Positions 50,362-59,987 of a stretch of 64,000 nucleotides of DNA are shown piece by piece (position 1 is the first letter of the stretch; each line of letters begins with the position of its first letter). The DNA is from Cytobacillus oceanisediminis. GTDB taxonomy: Bacteria; Bacillota; Bacilli; Bacillales; Cytobacillaceae. Location of the stretch: assembly GCF_022811925.1 (NCBI RefSeq), contig NZ_CP065511.1:4961001-5025000 (forward strand), written 5' to 3'. The translations under genes were made by a program, and so were the position numbers. The notes below the pieces were generated by a model. The model saw only the letters and a list, made by a program, of their open reading frames with translations, was not told the origin of the DNA and made no database searches.

Positions 50362-51536
50362 CAGGTCCTCACCCTTTCCTTAAATCGAGAAAATCTCAGC
50401 GGTTCAATTGGGATGCAAGTTTCCTTTTCATTAAGCATTTCCTCTATCACTTTTCCAGTAACAGCGGCAAGGCTAATTCCGTCTCCCTCATGACCGGCTG
50501 CAATATAATAGTTTGGAATTCCCTCTACTTCTGACACAATTGGCAAATGATCCTCCGTCCAGGGCCGTAAACCAGCATAGGAACGTATAACCATCATGTC
50601 AGCCATTTTCGGATAAAATCTAATGGCCCGATTGGCAATGCATTTAATAATTTCATTGTTGATCTTTGTATTAAACCCAACAAATTCACGGCTGCTTCCA
50701 ATCAGGAAGTTTTGACTTTCAGTTGGTTCAAAGACAAGGGCTACTCCATATTTTTCAGTTATCGGATCCACTTGCCGCTTGCCGCCAAATTTTGAGATTA
50801 AGTAGCCAAATTCCATCACTTTTCTTGGCCCTACAAAGTCCTGTCGTGATGCGACAATGATGTGGCCTTTTCTTGGTTTAATTGGAATAGACAAGTCCAG
50901 CATCTCACCGATATATGGAGCCCATACACCTGCAGCATTAATGACATAGTTCGCGGTGAAAGTTCCATTGGATGTTTCAACGGCAAAAGTACCGTCCGTC
51001 TTCCTGCTCATCCCAGTAACTTCAGTTTGTTTATGGGCTTTAGCGCCCATCTCCTTTGCCCCCTTAAGAAGGTTAAAGGCAAGAAGATATGGATTAACTG
51101 TTGAATCTGTCGCACACTCTAAGCCGCCTAATAAATCATCAGCAAAATATTTGGAATCCTGGCGAATGTCCTGTCTGTCCAGCATCCTGAACGGCAAGCC
51201 GGCCTCCCTCTGACGGTCAACCCACTTTTGTGCGGCTTCCATTTCTTCTTCCGTCTCGCAGACAAGGATGCTTCCAGGAGCGCGATATTCAAAAGGCTGT
51301 TTCAATTCTCTGCTTAATTCATCTACTAATTTCTGACTGACAAGTGACATTTGACTATCGAAGCCAGGATCTTTATCAATAGCTAAAATATTTCCGTCAC
51401 AGCGGGATGAAGTGCCACTGACAAATTCACCTTTTTCAATAACTGTTACATTTCTTCCAGATTTAGAAGTATAATAGGCAATTGCACAGCCTATGATTCC
51501 CCCGCCTATAACCAAAACGTCACAATGATAACTCAC
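50361..51536 (-). CDS. FAD-dependent D-hydroxyproline dehydrogenase subunit (DadA-like)
   Basis: FAD oxidoreductase of the DAO/DadA family, 391 residues, with the dinucleotide motif VIGGGIIGCAIAYYTSKSG at the N-terminus and the C-terminal GLRPWTEDHLPIVSEVEG plus AAGHEGDGISLA. It starts at GTG. It should oxidise cis-4-hydroxy-D-proline to pyrroline-4-hydroxy-2-carboxylate. In related systems this subunit works in a complex with the BFD-like, ferredoxin-like and NAD/FAD subunits, which here are encoded divergently at 53.4-55.3 kb. First gene of the leftward operon, behind a sigma-54 promoter. Confidence 0.88.
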   Translation of the reverse strand: MSYHCDVLVIGGGIIGCAIAYYTSKSGRNVTVIEKGEFVSGTSSRCDGNILAIDKDPGFDSQMSLVSQKLVDELSRELKQPFEYRAPGSILVCETEEEMEAAQKWVDRQREAGLPFRMLDRQDIRQDSKYFADDLLGGLECATDSTVNPYLLAFNLLKGAKEMGAKAHKQTEVTGMSRKTDGTFAVETSNGTFTANYVINAAGVWAPYIGEMLDLSIPIKPRKGHIIVASRQDFVGPRKVMEFGYLISKFGGKRQVDPITEKYGVALVFEPTESQNFLIGSSREFVGFNTKINNEIIKCIANRAIRFYPKMADMMVIRSYAGLRPWTEDHLPIVSEVEGIPNYYIAAGHEGDGISLAAVTGKVIEEMLNEKETCIPIEPLRFSRFKERVRT

Positions 51537-51576
51537 AAAACCAACTTCCCTTCGTCTTGTTACATAATTTTATTAA

Positions 51577-51592
51577 TGCAAATAACATGCCA
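51577..51592 (-). promoter_or_regulatory. Sigma-54 (-24/-12) promoter of the hydroxyproline operon
   Basis: On the minus strand TGGCAT-N5-TTGCA, against the consensus TGGCAC-N5-TTGCA (one mismatch), placed about 40 bases before the start codon of the D-hydroxyproline dehydrogenase gene. The sigma-54 gene and a matching activator are both in the window. Confidence 0.85.
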
Positions 51593-51752
51593 ACTTTTAT
51601 AAACTTGCGTAAAAATAACAATCTCCTAATTAATTTTGCAGTTAATCAAAATATACGTTTTTCATTTTGTTCGCAATTGTCAAAAAATTTGTTAAAATGT
51701 TGTATAAAATATTAAACAGTGTATAAAAAATTTTACATATCAGGAGGCTGTC

Positions 51753-53363
51753 ATGTTTGAATTACCGTCAGTCAAAGAAATAATTGAAAATAATTTCATC
51801 TGTCTAAACACAGACAATGAAAGCGCTTTAGTTAGTGTTTGTTTAGATGATTCCTTTGCTGCATTAGCTGATGCCTGCAAGCGCTATGTAACCGTTGCCG
51901 TTGTAAATTCAAGCGGTCAAGTACTCGGCTGCATCACAAATGAACAAATCATTGATTTTTTGCATGATTCCTACAATCAATTAAAGGCTTTCTATGAAGC
52001 TGTCATCAAAACATCGGACGCTTCAGTCACAGTGATTGATGCTGATGAACGTGTCCGCACATGGACAGAGGGAGCTGAAAAAATTTTCTCTGTCAAAAAA
52101 GATGAGATTGTAGGCAAACCAATAATAGAATTCTTTGAACATCAGAATCTGCAAATCTTAGAATCCTTGTACAAAGGAAAAAGAATCCGGGGAAAGCATC
52201 ACCAGCCAAGATCTGATCTATTCGTCCTAATAAATTCAAACCCTGTTTACTTTAATGGACGCATTATCGGGGCAGTTGTATCGGAAACTGATGTGACAAG
52301 CCAGGTTGTTCTTAATGAAAAATTATTTAATATGTCGACTGAGGTTCACCGTTTAGAACAGGAGATGGCGAAATACAGACCTTCTGATCCCTTTAGATAC
52401 ATTAAAGGGAAAAGCGCTGTGATGGAAAAGACAGTGCAAATGGCGAAAAAGGTGTGCTCTGTCCGATCAACTGTATTGATCTTAGGAGAAAGCGGAGTCG
52501 GCAAGGAAGTCTTTGCCAAATCCATTCATGAGGCAACTGAAGGACCTGAAGCACCATTTATATCAATTAACTGTGGTGCTATTCCAGCTTCATTATTTGA
52601 AAGCGAATTATTTGGGTATGAACGCGGTGCCTTTTCCGGTGCAGACCATAGAGGAAAAAAGGGAAAAATTGAGCTTGCTAAAGGGGGCACTCTTTTTCTG
52701 GATGAAATTGGCGAAATGCCTTTAGAAATGCAGGTCAAGATGCTTCGTGTACTTCAAGAAAGAAAATATTACAAGGTTGGCGGTGAAAAAGAAATTGAGG
52801 CTAATTTCCGGGTAATTGCTGCAACAAATAGGGATTTAAAAGAATTAATAAAAGAAGGCCAATTTCGGGAGGATTTATATTATCGGCTAAATGTTGTCAG
52901 TTTAAAAATTCCTCCTTTAAAAGAACGCTGTGAAGATATCGTTGAACTAATTCATTACTTTTTAAATGATTTTTCACTGCGCTATCAGCGGCCGATCCAT
53001 CATTTTTCACAGGAAGTTATGCAAGAGATGCTTCAATATGATTGGCCGGGCAATGTTCGGGAGCTGCGTAATGTCGTTGAACGTCTGGTTGTTTTTGCAA
53101 CAGATGGAGTCATTCGAAAAGAATATTTGCCATTTCACTCAGTAATGAGCTATTCAGCTGCAGCTGATACGGACCTTCAGGAAAACAACATAGAAATGAA
53201 AACGGTCATTGTGCCACTTCAGGAGGAAATGGATCAGCACGAAAAGAAGGTGCTCGAAAAAGCATTGGCATTAACCCATGGGAACAAATTAGAATGCTCG
53301 AAAAAACTGGGAATCACCCGAGCGACCCTTTACAATCGTCTAAAACGTCTTGGCTTAAGCTGA
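51753..53363 (+). CDS. Sigma-54-dependent transcriptional activator (PAS, AAA+, Fis-type HTH)
   Basis: Activator of the flanking hydroxyproline genes, 536 residues. An N-terminal region of about 75 residues (CBS-like, tentative) is followed by a PAS domain (about 80-190, possible ligand sensor), a short coiled linker, and the AAA+ domain with Walker A GESGVGKE (245-252), the sigma-54 contact loop GAFSGA (292-297; usually GAFTGA), and Walker B TLFLDEIGE. A Fis-like helix-turn-helix ends the protein (KLECSKKLGITRATLYNRLK). CAGGAGG precedes the ATG. It lies between two promoters of -24/-12 type. The inducer, probably hydroxyproline or a breakdown product, is inferred. Confidence 0.92.
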   Translation: MFELPSVKEIIENNFICLNTDNESALVSVCLDDSFAALADACKRYVTVAVVNSSGQVLGCITNEQIIDFLHDSYNQLKAFYEAVIKTSDASVTVIDADERVRTWTEGAEKIFSVKKDEIVGKPIIEFFEHQNLQILESLYKGKRIRGKHHQPRSDLFVLINSNPVYFNGRIIGAVVSETDVTSQVVLNEKLFNMSTEVHRLEQEMAKYRPSDPFRYIKGKSAVMEKTVQMAKKVCSVRSTVLILGESGVGKEVFAKSIHEATEGPEAPFISINCGAIPASLFESELFGYERGAFSGADHRGKKGKIELAKGGTLFLDEIGEMPLEMQVKMLRVLQERKYYKVGGEKEIEANFRVIAATNRDLKELIKEGQFREDLYYRLNVVSLKIPPLKERCEDIVELIHYFLNDFSLRYQRPIHHFSQEVMQEMLQYDWPGNVRELRNVVERLVVFATDGVIRKEYLPFHSVMSYSAAADTDLQENNIEMKTVIVPLQEEMDQHEKKVLEKALALTHGNKLECSKKLGITRATLYNRLKRLGLS

Positions 53364-53385
53364 TTTAAAATACAGGATTCAAAGT

Positions 53386-53401
53386 TGGTACGATTTTTGC
53401 A
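53386..53401 (+). promoter_or_regulatory. Sigma-54 (-24/-12) promoter of the dehydrogenase subunit operon
   Basis: TGGTAC-N5-TTGCA on the plus strand (one mismatch to consensus), between the activator stop and the BFD-like gene, whose ATG follows about 40 bases later. It implies that the activator controls the rightward genes as well as the leftward operon. Confidence 0.88.
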
Positions 53402-53439
53402 TTATATTTTTACATATAACTGAAGAGGAGGATTTCCAA

Positions 53440-53715
53440 ATGAATAACAATGAAGCACTTGTGATATGTCGTTGTGAAGAGGTTACCTATGGGCAGGTTT
53501 TCGCAACAGCAAAAGAACATCAATGTACATCCCGGGAACTAAAGCTTAGAACAAGGGCTGGAATGGGTTTTTGTGGAGGACGCACATGCAGAGTCATGGT
53601 CGATCGGATTATTGAAAGTATCGTACCTAATACAGGAGAAGGTGAAATCCCATTAAAATATCAGCCTCCAATTCGCCCTGTAACTTTTGGAACGGTAGGT
53701 GATAATAATGACTAG
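53440..53715 (+). CDS. BFD-like [2Fe-2S] protein, dehydrogenase subunit
   Basis: A 91-residue protein of the bacterioferritin-associated ferredoxin fold, with the cluster ligands in VICRCEEV (CxC) and FCGGRTCR (CxxxxC). Such small subunits accompany the HcnB-like and DadA-like subunits of D-hydroxyproline or opine dehydrogenases and pass electrons between flavins. AGAGGAGG precedes the ATG. It overlaps the next gene by eight bases. Confidence 0.88.
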   Translation: MNNNEALVICRCEEVTYGQVFATAKEHQCTSRELKLRTRAGMGFCGGRTCRVMVDRIIESIVPNTGEGEIPLKYQPPIRPVTFGTVGDNND

Positions 53716-54040
53716 AATTATAGATCATCCGGTTTTAGGAAAATTAGATGATAGAAAAAAGATTACATTCACATTTGATGGAAAAGAATATGAAGCACAT
53801 GAAAATGAAACAATCGCGGCAGCTCTGCTGGCAAACGGTGTGAGAACACTGCGTGTTCATGAGGAAAGTGGAACACCAAGAGGGTTTTATTGCAATATCG
53901 GCCACTGTATGGAATGCCGTGTAAATGTTAATGGGCAGGCCAATATAAGAGCTTGTTTAACTGTGGTGAAGGAAAATATGGTTGTTGAAAGAGGAAAACA
54001 TCATCCTAATATAGTTAAAAGGATGGTGGAAAATCAATGA
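53708..54040 (+). CDS. [2Fe-2S] ferredoxin-like subunit (HcnA-type)
   Basis: A 110-residue protein matching the N-terminal domain of sarcosine oxidase alpha / HcnA. It has a beta-grasp fold and cluster cysteines in RGFYCNIGHCMECRVNV plus a fourth in IRACLT. AGGTGAT before MTRIIDHP supports this start over one three codons upstream. Part of the three-gene set BFD, ferredoxin, NAD/FAD subunit; it ends overlapping the next start (ATGA). Confidence 0.88.
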   Translation: MTRIIDHPVLGKLDDRKKITFTFDGKEYEAHENETIAAALLANGVRTLRVHEESGTPRGFYCNIGHCMECRVNVNGQANIRACLTVVKENMVVERGKHHPNIVKRMVENQ

Positions 54041-55275
54041 TAGATGTAATCGTAATTGGAGCTGGACCAGCAGGTTTAGCTGGTGCCATAACCTGTGCTG
54101 AATATGGCTTAAAAGTAACCGTCATTGATGAATTTGTTAGGCCAGGCGGAAGATTAATCGGCCAATTGCACCAGGAACCGTCTGGAGAATGGTGGAATGG
54201 AATAAAAGAATCAACTCGTCTGCACAACGAAGCACAGAAACTATCAGTAGATATCCGTTGCGGCGTTTCTGTATATAACCTTGAAAAAGATAAGCATTGC
54301 TGGAAAGTTCATACTAATATAGGAACACTGATAGCTCCTTATGTGCTGGTAGCAACTGGTGCAGCTGAGTTCCCAATTCCTGTGCAAGGCTGGACTCTTC
54401 CAGGTGTTATGTCCATCGGGGCTGCACAGGTCATGACTAATGTTCATCGTGTCGAGGTTGGCAAAAAAGGCATAATCATTGGTGCTAACATTCTAGCATT
54501 TGCGATTTTAAACGAGCTCCAATTAGCCGGAATTAATGTGGACCATATTGTGCTGCCAGAAAAGAGTCCGCTTAGCCAAAATGCGGGAGAACCAGAGGAA
54601 GTCTTGAAATCACTTCTAAATGCGGCCCATCTTGCCCCGTCACCAATCTTGCGTTTCGGCAGCCGCTTTATGAAAAATAGAGGATTCCGCAAATTAGGAA
54701 TGAAATTTTACCCTAAAAGCGGCGTTAAGGTGAATGGAACACCATTGCAGCTTAGAAAAGCAGCACTTGAAATTCTTGGAAAGGATCAGGTGGAAGGCGT
54801 CCTCACTGCAGAAATTGATGCGAATGGGAACGTGATCAAAGGTACGGAAAAAATTTACGAAGCAGATTTCGTTTGTATCGCAGGTGGCTTGTATCCGTTA
54901 GCAGAGCTTACAGCAGTTGCCGGCTGCCCATTCCAATACGTTCCAGAACTTGGGGGACATGTTCCGCATCATTCTGAAAAAATGGAAACTCCGCTCGAAG
55001 GATTATTTGTTGCCGGGAATATCACTGGCATCGAAAGCGGGAAAATCGCTATGGCACAAGGAACAACAGCTGGCATTTCGATTGCTAAACACGCCGGAAA
55101 AGGCAGCACTGACATTAACAAGAAGCTTGAACAGGCATTGAAAAACGTTCATACTGTCCGTCAAAACGCTGCCATCCAATTCAACCCTGAAATTGCAAAC
55201 GGCCGGAGGAAAATTTATGAGCTTTGGGACGATCTTTATGGGAAAGAACAGGATTCTTTACAGGAGTTAGGATAA
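54037..55275 (+). CDS. FAD/NAD(P)-binding dehydrogenase subunit (HcnB-type)
   Basis: Pyridine-nucleotide-disulfide-type flavoprotein of 412 residues. It has an N-terminal FAD motif VIGAGPAGLAGAITCAEYG, a second nucleotide motif around GIIIGANILAFAIL (degenerate, so NAD binding is uncertain), and the C-terminal FAD loop GLFVAGNITGIESGKIAMAQG. Relatives form heteromeric D-hydroxyproline dehydrogenases with a DadA-like subunit, here on the divergent operon. Last gene of the rightward operon; converges on the his operon terminator. Confidence 0.88.
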   Translation: MIDVIVIGAGPAGLAGAITCAEYGLKVTVIDEFVRPGGRLIGQLHQEPSGEWWNGIKESTRLHNEAQKLSVDIRCGVSVYNLEKDKHCWKVHTNIGTLIAPYVLVATGAAEFPIPVQGWTLPGVMSIGAAQVMTNVHRVEVGKKGIIIGANILAFAILNELQLAGINVDHIVLPEKSPLSQNAGEPEEVLKSLLNAAHLAPSPILRFGSRFMKNRGFRKLGMKFYPKSGVKVNGTPLQLRKAALEILGKDQVEGVLTAEIDANGNVIKGTEKIYEADFVCIAGGLYPLAELTAVAGCPFQYVPELGGHVPHHSEKMETPLEGLFVAGNITGIESGKIAMAQGTTAGISIAKHAGKGSTDINKKLEQALKNVHTVRQNAAIQFNPEIANGRRKIYELWDDLYGKEQDSLQELG

Positions 55276-55302
55276 AATGATAATGCTCCACAAGCAAATT
55301 TT

Positions 55303-55338
55303 CGTAAAAAAACCGCCCTCCCTATTCGGAGGCCGGTT
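55303..55338 (-). terminator. Terminator of the his operon
   Basis: AACCGGCCTCC / GGAGGGCGGTT stem (one mismatch) overlapping the hisI stop codon and followed by TTTTTTT on the minus strand. On the plus strand it could also stop the dehydrogenase operon. Confidence 0.85.
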
Positions 55339-55966
55339 CGCTTTTCTTGTCATTCCGTTTATTCAGTACTTTCAAAACTTCATTAAAAGGCAGTTCCTGC
55401 TCACGTAGGAGCACCATCAAATGATAAATCAGGTCGGCCGCTTCCCACTTCAGTTCGTCCTTATCACGGTTTTTCGCAGCGATGATGACTTCTGCGGATT
55501 CTTCGCCGACCTTCTTCAGGATTTTATCCACGCCTTTTTCAAAAAGATACGTCGTGTATGCTCCTTCAGGGCGTGTTTTTTCGCGTTCTTCAATGACCTT
55601 TTCAAGTGTATAAAGGATTTCGTAGTCAGACAAACTCCCTGACTCTTCCCCGTATACTCTATCCTCAAAGCAGCTGACTGTTCCCGTATGGCAGGCAGGT
55701 CCAGTTGGTTCAACCAGAACCACAATGGCATCCTGATCACAATCTACTTTCATTTCTATGATCTTCTGCGTGTTTCCGCTTGTTGCCCCTTTGTGCCAGA
55801 GCTCATTGCGGGAACGGCTGAAAAACCAGGTCTCTCCTGTTTCCGATGATTTTAAAAGGGATTCCCGATTCATATAAGCTAACGTTAAAACTTCTTTTGT
55901 GTTCGCATCTTGCACTACTGCAGGGATCAGTCCCTTTTCATCGAACTTTACACTCTCAATATTCAT
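55322..55966 (-). CDS. hisI: Bifunctional phosphoribosyl-AMP cyclohydrolase / phosphoribosyl-ATP pyrophosphatase
   Basis: Catalyses steps 2 and 3 of histidine synthesis. The N-terminal HisI domain (about 1-105) has [21 protein letters not shown] with the zinc and magnesium ligands. The C-terminal HisE domain (about 115-205) has [17 protein letters not shown]. The fusion is usual in Bacillus. Overlaps hisF by four bases; last gene of the operon, with the terminator on its stop codon. Confidence 0.97.
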   Translation of the reverse strand: MNIESVKFDEKGLIPAVVQDANTKEVLTLAYMNRESLLKSSETGETWFFSRSRNELWHKGATSGNTQKIIEMKVDCDQDAIVVLVEPTGPACHTGTVSCFEDRVYGEESGSLSDYEILYTLEKVIEEREKTRPEGAYTTYLFEKGVDKILKKVGEESAEVIIAAKNRDKDELKWEAADLIYHLMVLLREQELPFNEVLKVLNKRNDKKSEPASE

Positions 55967-56721
55967 CGGACAACCACCCCTTTTTCCTTAATATAAGATT
56001 TCACTTCTGCAACAGACGTTTCTTTATAGTGAAAAATTGATGCAGCCAATGCAGCATCCGCTTTTCCATCGATAAATGCTTCAGCAAAATGATCAGCATT
56101 TCCGGCACCGCCTGAAGCAATAACCGGAATCGAAACCGCCTCGCTGACTGCTTTTGTCAGATTGATATCGAAGCCTTTTTTCTCTCCGTCAGAGTCCATG
56201 CTAGTAAGTAAAATTTCTCCAGCCCCGCGCTCCGCCGCTTCACGCGCCCATGCTATGACCTCAAGATCAGTCGGTGTCCGTCCGCCATGTGTGTACACGC
56301 GCCAGGAACCAAGCTCTTCATCGTATTTGGCATCAATCGCAACAACGATGCACTGTGATCCGAAGAAATTTGCCCCTTCTGTAATTAAATCAGGATTGTT
56401 TACGGCAGCTGTATTAAGAGAAACCTTATCAGCCCCTGCTCGCAAAATTCGTTTCATATCTTCCAGCGCGTTAATCCCGCCGCCGACTGTAAATGGAATG
56501 GCCAGCTCAGACGCAACAGCCTTAACAACCTCAACCATCGTTTTCCGTCCTTCATGTGAAGCGGAGATATCGAGGAAGACCAGCTCGTCAGCTCCCTGCC
56601 CATCATAAAAGCGGGCAAGCTCAACCGGGTCTCCGGCATCACGCAGCTGCACGAATTGCACCCCTTTTACCACACGGCCGTCTTTTACATCCAGACAGGG
56701 AACAATACGTTTCGTCAGCAT
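55963..56721 (-). CDS. hisF: Imidazole glycerol phosphate synthase subunit HisF
   Basis: Cyclase subunit that uses ammonia from HisH. It is a TIM barrel of 252 residues with the catalytic Asp in [16 protein letters not shown], the second Asp in [15 protein letters not shown], and phosphate-binding VGGGIN and ASGGAG loops. Overlaps hisA and hisI. Confidence 0.97.
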   Translation of the reverse strand: MLTKRIVPCLDVKDGRVVKGVQFVQLRDAGDPVELARFYDGQGADELVFLDISASHEGRKTMVEVVKAVASELAIPFTVGGGINALEDMKRILRAGADKVSLNTAAVNNPDLITEGANFFGSQCIVVAIDAKYDEELGSWRVYTHGGRTPTDLEVIAWAREAAERGAGEILLTSMDSDGEKKGFDINLTKAVSEAVSIPVIASGGAGNADHFAEAFIDGKADAALAASIFHYKETSVAEVKSYIKEKGVVVR

Positions 56722-57452
56722 GATTCCATCACCTCTTTCAGCGCTTCCGCTACGGTAAACCGGCCTTCATAAATGGCCTTTCCGACGATGGCGCCAGCAA
56801 CACCTTCAGAAGCATGCTCCCTGAGCTTCGCCAAATCAGCCAGCTGGCTGACACCGCCAGATGCAATAACACTTTTCCCGGTTTCCCCTGCAAGCAGACG
56901 AACCGCTTCTATATTTGGCCCCGATAGCATTCCGTCTGTTGCGATATCTGTAAAAATAAATGTTTCCGCACCTGCGTCGGCAAATCGCCTGCCTAAGTCA
57001 ACTGCCTTCACTTCAGACGTCTCCAGCCAGCCATGTGTAGCCACATAGCCATTCTTCGCATCAAGTCCTACCGCTATGGCTTTGCCGTATTTGCGGATCA
57101 TTTCAATAGCAAACTCAGGATTGGAGACGGCGATGCTTCCAATGATTACGCGTCTTACGCCATTATCCAGGTAATGCAGGATGTCTTCTTCCGTACGGAT
57201 TCCTCCGCCGATCTGGACGGAGACGCCAAGTTCGCGGGCAGCCTGGATGACATACTGATCATTAACCCGCATCCCATCCTTTGCCCCGTCAAGGTCTACC
57301 ATATGAATCCAGTCTGCTCCTTCATTAGCAAACTTTTTGGCCATATCAAATGGAGAGTCGCCATACACCGTTTCCTTATCGTAATCCCCCTGCAGCAGCC
57401 GGACGCATTTGCCGCCTCTCATATCGATTGCCGGATAGATCGTAAAACTCAT
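56715..57452 (-). CDS. hisA: ProFAR isomerase
   Basis: Isomerises ProFAR to PRFAR. It is a TIM barrel of 245 residues homologous to HisF, with catalytic Asp residues in [14 protein letters not shown] and [13 protein letters not shown], and phosphate loops IGGGIR and ASGGVS. Overlaps hisH by four bases (ATGA) and hisF by seven. Confidence 0.97.
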   Translation of the reverse strand: MSFTIYPAIDMRGGKCVRLLQGDYDKETVYGDSPFDMAKKFANEGADWIHMVDLDGAKDGMRVNDQYVIQAARELGVSVQIGGGIRTEEDILHYLDNGVRRVIIGSIAVSNPEFAIEMIRKYGKAIAVGLDAKNGYVATHGWLETSEVKAVDLGRRFADAGAETFIFTDIATDGMLSGPNIEAVRLLAGETGKSVIASGGVSQLADLAKLREHASEGVAGAIVGKAIYEGRFTVAEALKEVMESC

Positions 57453-58087
57453 TTCACAGACATCCTTTCTTCAACCAGCTCGGTAAAATTGCGTAAAAGC
57501 GCCATGCCGAGCGAACTGCTTTTTTCAGGGTGGAACTGCATGCCGAACACATTGCCCCTTCCGACAACCGCCGGCACTTCTACGTCATACATACTTCTGC
57601 TGATAACTACTTCTCTATCATCTGTATCTGCAAAGTAAGAGTGGACGAAATAGACATAATCTTCATCAAGCCCTTTTAAAATCGGCGAATCCTGCAAGAA
57701 TTCAAGACGGTTCCAGCCCATATGCGGAACTTTGTAGGTTTCGCCTTCTGCTGTTACACCGGGAAAACGCCTCACATGTCCAGGGAGAAGCTGCAGGCCT
57801 TCCGTCATCCCATTCTCTTCGCTATCATCAAATAGCAGCTGCATGCCAAGGCAAATACCTAGGAGAGGCTTGCCTGTATCAGTAAACTCCTTTACCAGAT
57901 CTGCCAGGCCTGTAGAATTTAAGATGGCCATGGCGTCTTTGAAAGAGCCTACACCCGGCAGAATCAAGGCGTCTGCTCCCAGAAGCTCGTCTTTATTTTC
58001 AGAAAGGAAATAAGGAACCTCCAACCGTTCAAGCGCTTTACTGACGCTGAACAAATTCCCCATTCCGTAATCGATGATGCCGATCAT
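57449..58087 (-). CDS. hisH: Imidazole glycerol phosphate synthase glutamine amidotransferase HisH
   Basis: Glutaminase subunit of IGP synthase, a class I amidotransferase of 212 residues, with the nucleophile in [13 protein letters not shown], the oxyanion region GVGSFKDAM, and the His-Glu pair in MQFHPEKSS. It adjoins hisB directly. Confidence 0.97.
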   Translation of the reverse strand: MIGIIDYGMGNLFSVSKALERLEVPYFLSENKDELLGADALILPGVGSFKDAMAILNSTGLADLVKEFTDTGKPLLGICLGMQLLFDDSEENGMTEGLQLLPGHVRRFPGVTAEGETYKVPHMGWNRLEFLQDSPILKGLDEDYVYFVHSYFADTDDREVVISRSMYDVEVPAVVGRGNVFGMQFHPEKSSSLGMALLRNFTELVEERMSVK

Positions 58088-58675
58088 TTACAACATCCCT
58101 TTCGTTGATGGAACACCCTTAATCCTTGGGTCAATCGTTGTTGCCTCATCAAGTGCACGAGCGAGTGCTTTGAAAATGGCTTCGATAATGTGGTGTGTAT
58201 TCTGTCCATAGTGAACGATGACATGCAGGTTCATTCTCGCTTCAAGTGCAAGTTTCCAAAGAAACTCATGAACAAGCTCGGTATCAAATGTACCGACTTT
58301 TTGGCTTGGGAACTCGGCACGCATCTCAAGGTGAGGGCGGTTGCTGAGGTCAACTACAACTTGAGCCAATGCTTCGTCCATCGGAACAAAAGCATTTCCA
58401 TAGCGCTTGATGCCTTTTTTATCTCCTAAAGCATCTTTAAGTACTTGGCCAAGGCAGATGCCAATGTCCTCTGTTGTGTGGTGGTCATCCACATCCGTAT
58501 CGCCATTTGCGACGATGTTCAAGTCGAATTGTCCGTGCTTGGCGAACAGGTCAAGCATATGGGTCATAAAAGGCACACCTGTTTCCAGATCGCTTTTGCC
58601 TTCGCCGTCTATATTTAAAGAAAGAGTGATATTCGTTTCATTGGTTTTACGTGAAATTTCTGCAGTTCTGGCCAT
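58088..58675 (-). CDS. hisB: Imidazoleglycerol-phosphate dehydratase
   Basis: Manganese enzyme of 195 residues with the family metal-binding motifs [29 protein letters not shown] and [18 protein letters not shown] single-function HisB without the phosphatase domain of enterobacteria, as expected in Bacilli. Confidence 0.97.
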   Translation of the reverse strand: MARTAEISRKTNETNITLSLNIDGEGKSDLETGVPFMTHMLDLFAKHGQFDLNIVANGDTDVDDHHTTEDIGICLGQVLKDALGDKKGIKRYGNAFVPMDEALAQVVVDLSNRPHLEMRAEFPSQKVGTFDTELVHEFLWKLALEARMNLHVIVHYGQNTHHIIEAIFKALARALDEATTIDPRIKGVPSTKGML

Positions 58676-58690
58676 GATTATTCCTCCAGC

Positions 58691-59962
58691 TTATTTTCTT
58701 AGTCTTGTTTCAATGGATCTGGCATGGGCTTCAAGTCCTTCCAGACGCGCAAAGGCTGCAATTTTTTCGCCATTATCCTTTAATGCTTTTTCACTGTATA
58801 AAAGAATGCTTGATTTCTTTTGAAAATCTTCTACATTAAGCGGGCTTGAGAAACGGGCCGTTCCGTTTGTCGGCAGGACGTGGTTCGGGCCGGCAAAATA
58901 GTCACCGACCGGTTCAGGGCTAAATCTCCCGAGGAAGATTGCTCCGGCGTGACGAATCCGTCCGAGAAGCTCCATCGGATTCTCCGTTAAAATCTCCAGA
59001 TGCTCAGGAGCCAGACTATCCACCGTTTCAATTGCTTCATCCATGTTTTCAGCCACATAGATAGCACCATAGTTTTCAATTGATTGAAAAGCAATTTCCC
59101 GCCTCGGCAGCTCAGCCAGCTGGCGGTCCACTTCGCTTGAGACCTGTTCTGCCAGAGCTGATGATGGTGTGACAAGGACTGCACTTGCCATCGGATCGTG
59201 TTCGGCCTGTGATAAAAGATCTGAAGCCACTTCATCGGCGTGTGCCGTATCATCTGCTAAAATGGCAATCTCACTGGGGCCTGCGATCATATCAATATTA
59301 ACATCCCCGAAAACTTCACGCTTTGCAAGAGCGACAAAGATATTTCCGGGACCTGTAATTTTATCAACAGGAGCTATCGTTTCCGTTCCATATGCAAGAG
59401 CTGCAATTGCCTGGGCACCGCCCGCTTTATAGATTTCTTCTGCCCCTGCGATTTGGGCCGCAGCAAGGACCGCAGGAGGCAGCTTTCCAGTCTTTTTATC
59501 AGGAGGAGAGGTGATGACAATCCGTTTGACGCCCGCAACCTTTGCCGGGATCACATTCATAAGAACTGATGATGGATAGGCAGCCGTACCGCCTGGGACA
59601 TACAGGCCGACTGAATCAAGCGGTGTGATCTTTTGGCCAAGCACTGTGCCGTTTTCTTCTGTTGTCATCCAGGAAGGACGCAGCTGCTTTTCATGAAAAG
59701 ACCGGATGTTTTCAGCAGCTTCTTTAATGATCTCAAGGATTTTTCCATCCACTTGACTCAAAGCTTCTTCTACTTCAGCCTGCGATACCTTGAAATCATC
59801 CAGGGAGATGCCATCAAATTTTTCTGTGTAATCTTTTAATGCCCGATCTCCGTTTTGGCGGACTGATTCAATAATATCTTTTACAATCGCCCGCTGTTCT
59901 TCTGTTCCGTTATCAACAGACCGTTTAATTGAAATCTGGTCATTTACTTTTAAAATTTTCAT
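58691..59962 (-). CDS. hisD: Histidinol dehydrogenase
   Basis: Oxidises histidinol to histidine in two NAD-dependent steps using zinc. 423 residues with the signature [21 protein letters not shown] (split around the zinc His/Gln region LLSQAEHDP) and [14 protein letters not shown]. It is preceded by a dispersed hairpin element that separates it from hisG. Confidence 0.97.
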   Translation of the reverse strand: MKILKVNDQISIKRSVDNGTEEQRAIVKDIIESVRQNGDRALKDYTEKFDGISLDDFKVSQAEVEEALSQVDGKILEIIKEAAENIRSFHEKQLRPSWMTTEENGTVLGQKITPLDSVGLYVPGGTAAYPSSVLMNVIPAKVAGVKRIVITSPPDKKTGKLPPAVLAAAQIAGAEEIYKAGGAQAIAALAYGTETIAPVDKITGPGNIFVALAKREVFGDVNIDMIAGPSEIAILADDTAHADEVASDLLSQAEHDPMASAVLVTPSSALAEQVSSEVDRQLAELPRREIAFQSIENYGAIYVAENMDEAIETVDSLAPEHLEILTENPMELLGRIRHAGAIFLGRFSPEPVGDYFAGPNHVLPTNGTARFSSPLNVEDFQKKSSILLYSEKALKDNGEKIAAFARLEGLEAHARSIETRLRK

Positions 59963-59987
59963 AGACCTCTACATCCTTTATCGCATA

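Noticed and set aside
57033..57638. A 201-codon plus-strand frame across hisA-hisH
   Set aside because: Antisense shadow of two certain his genes without its own start signals.
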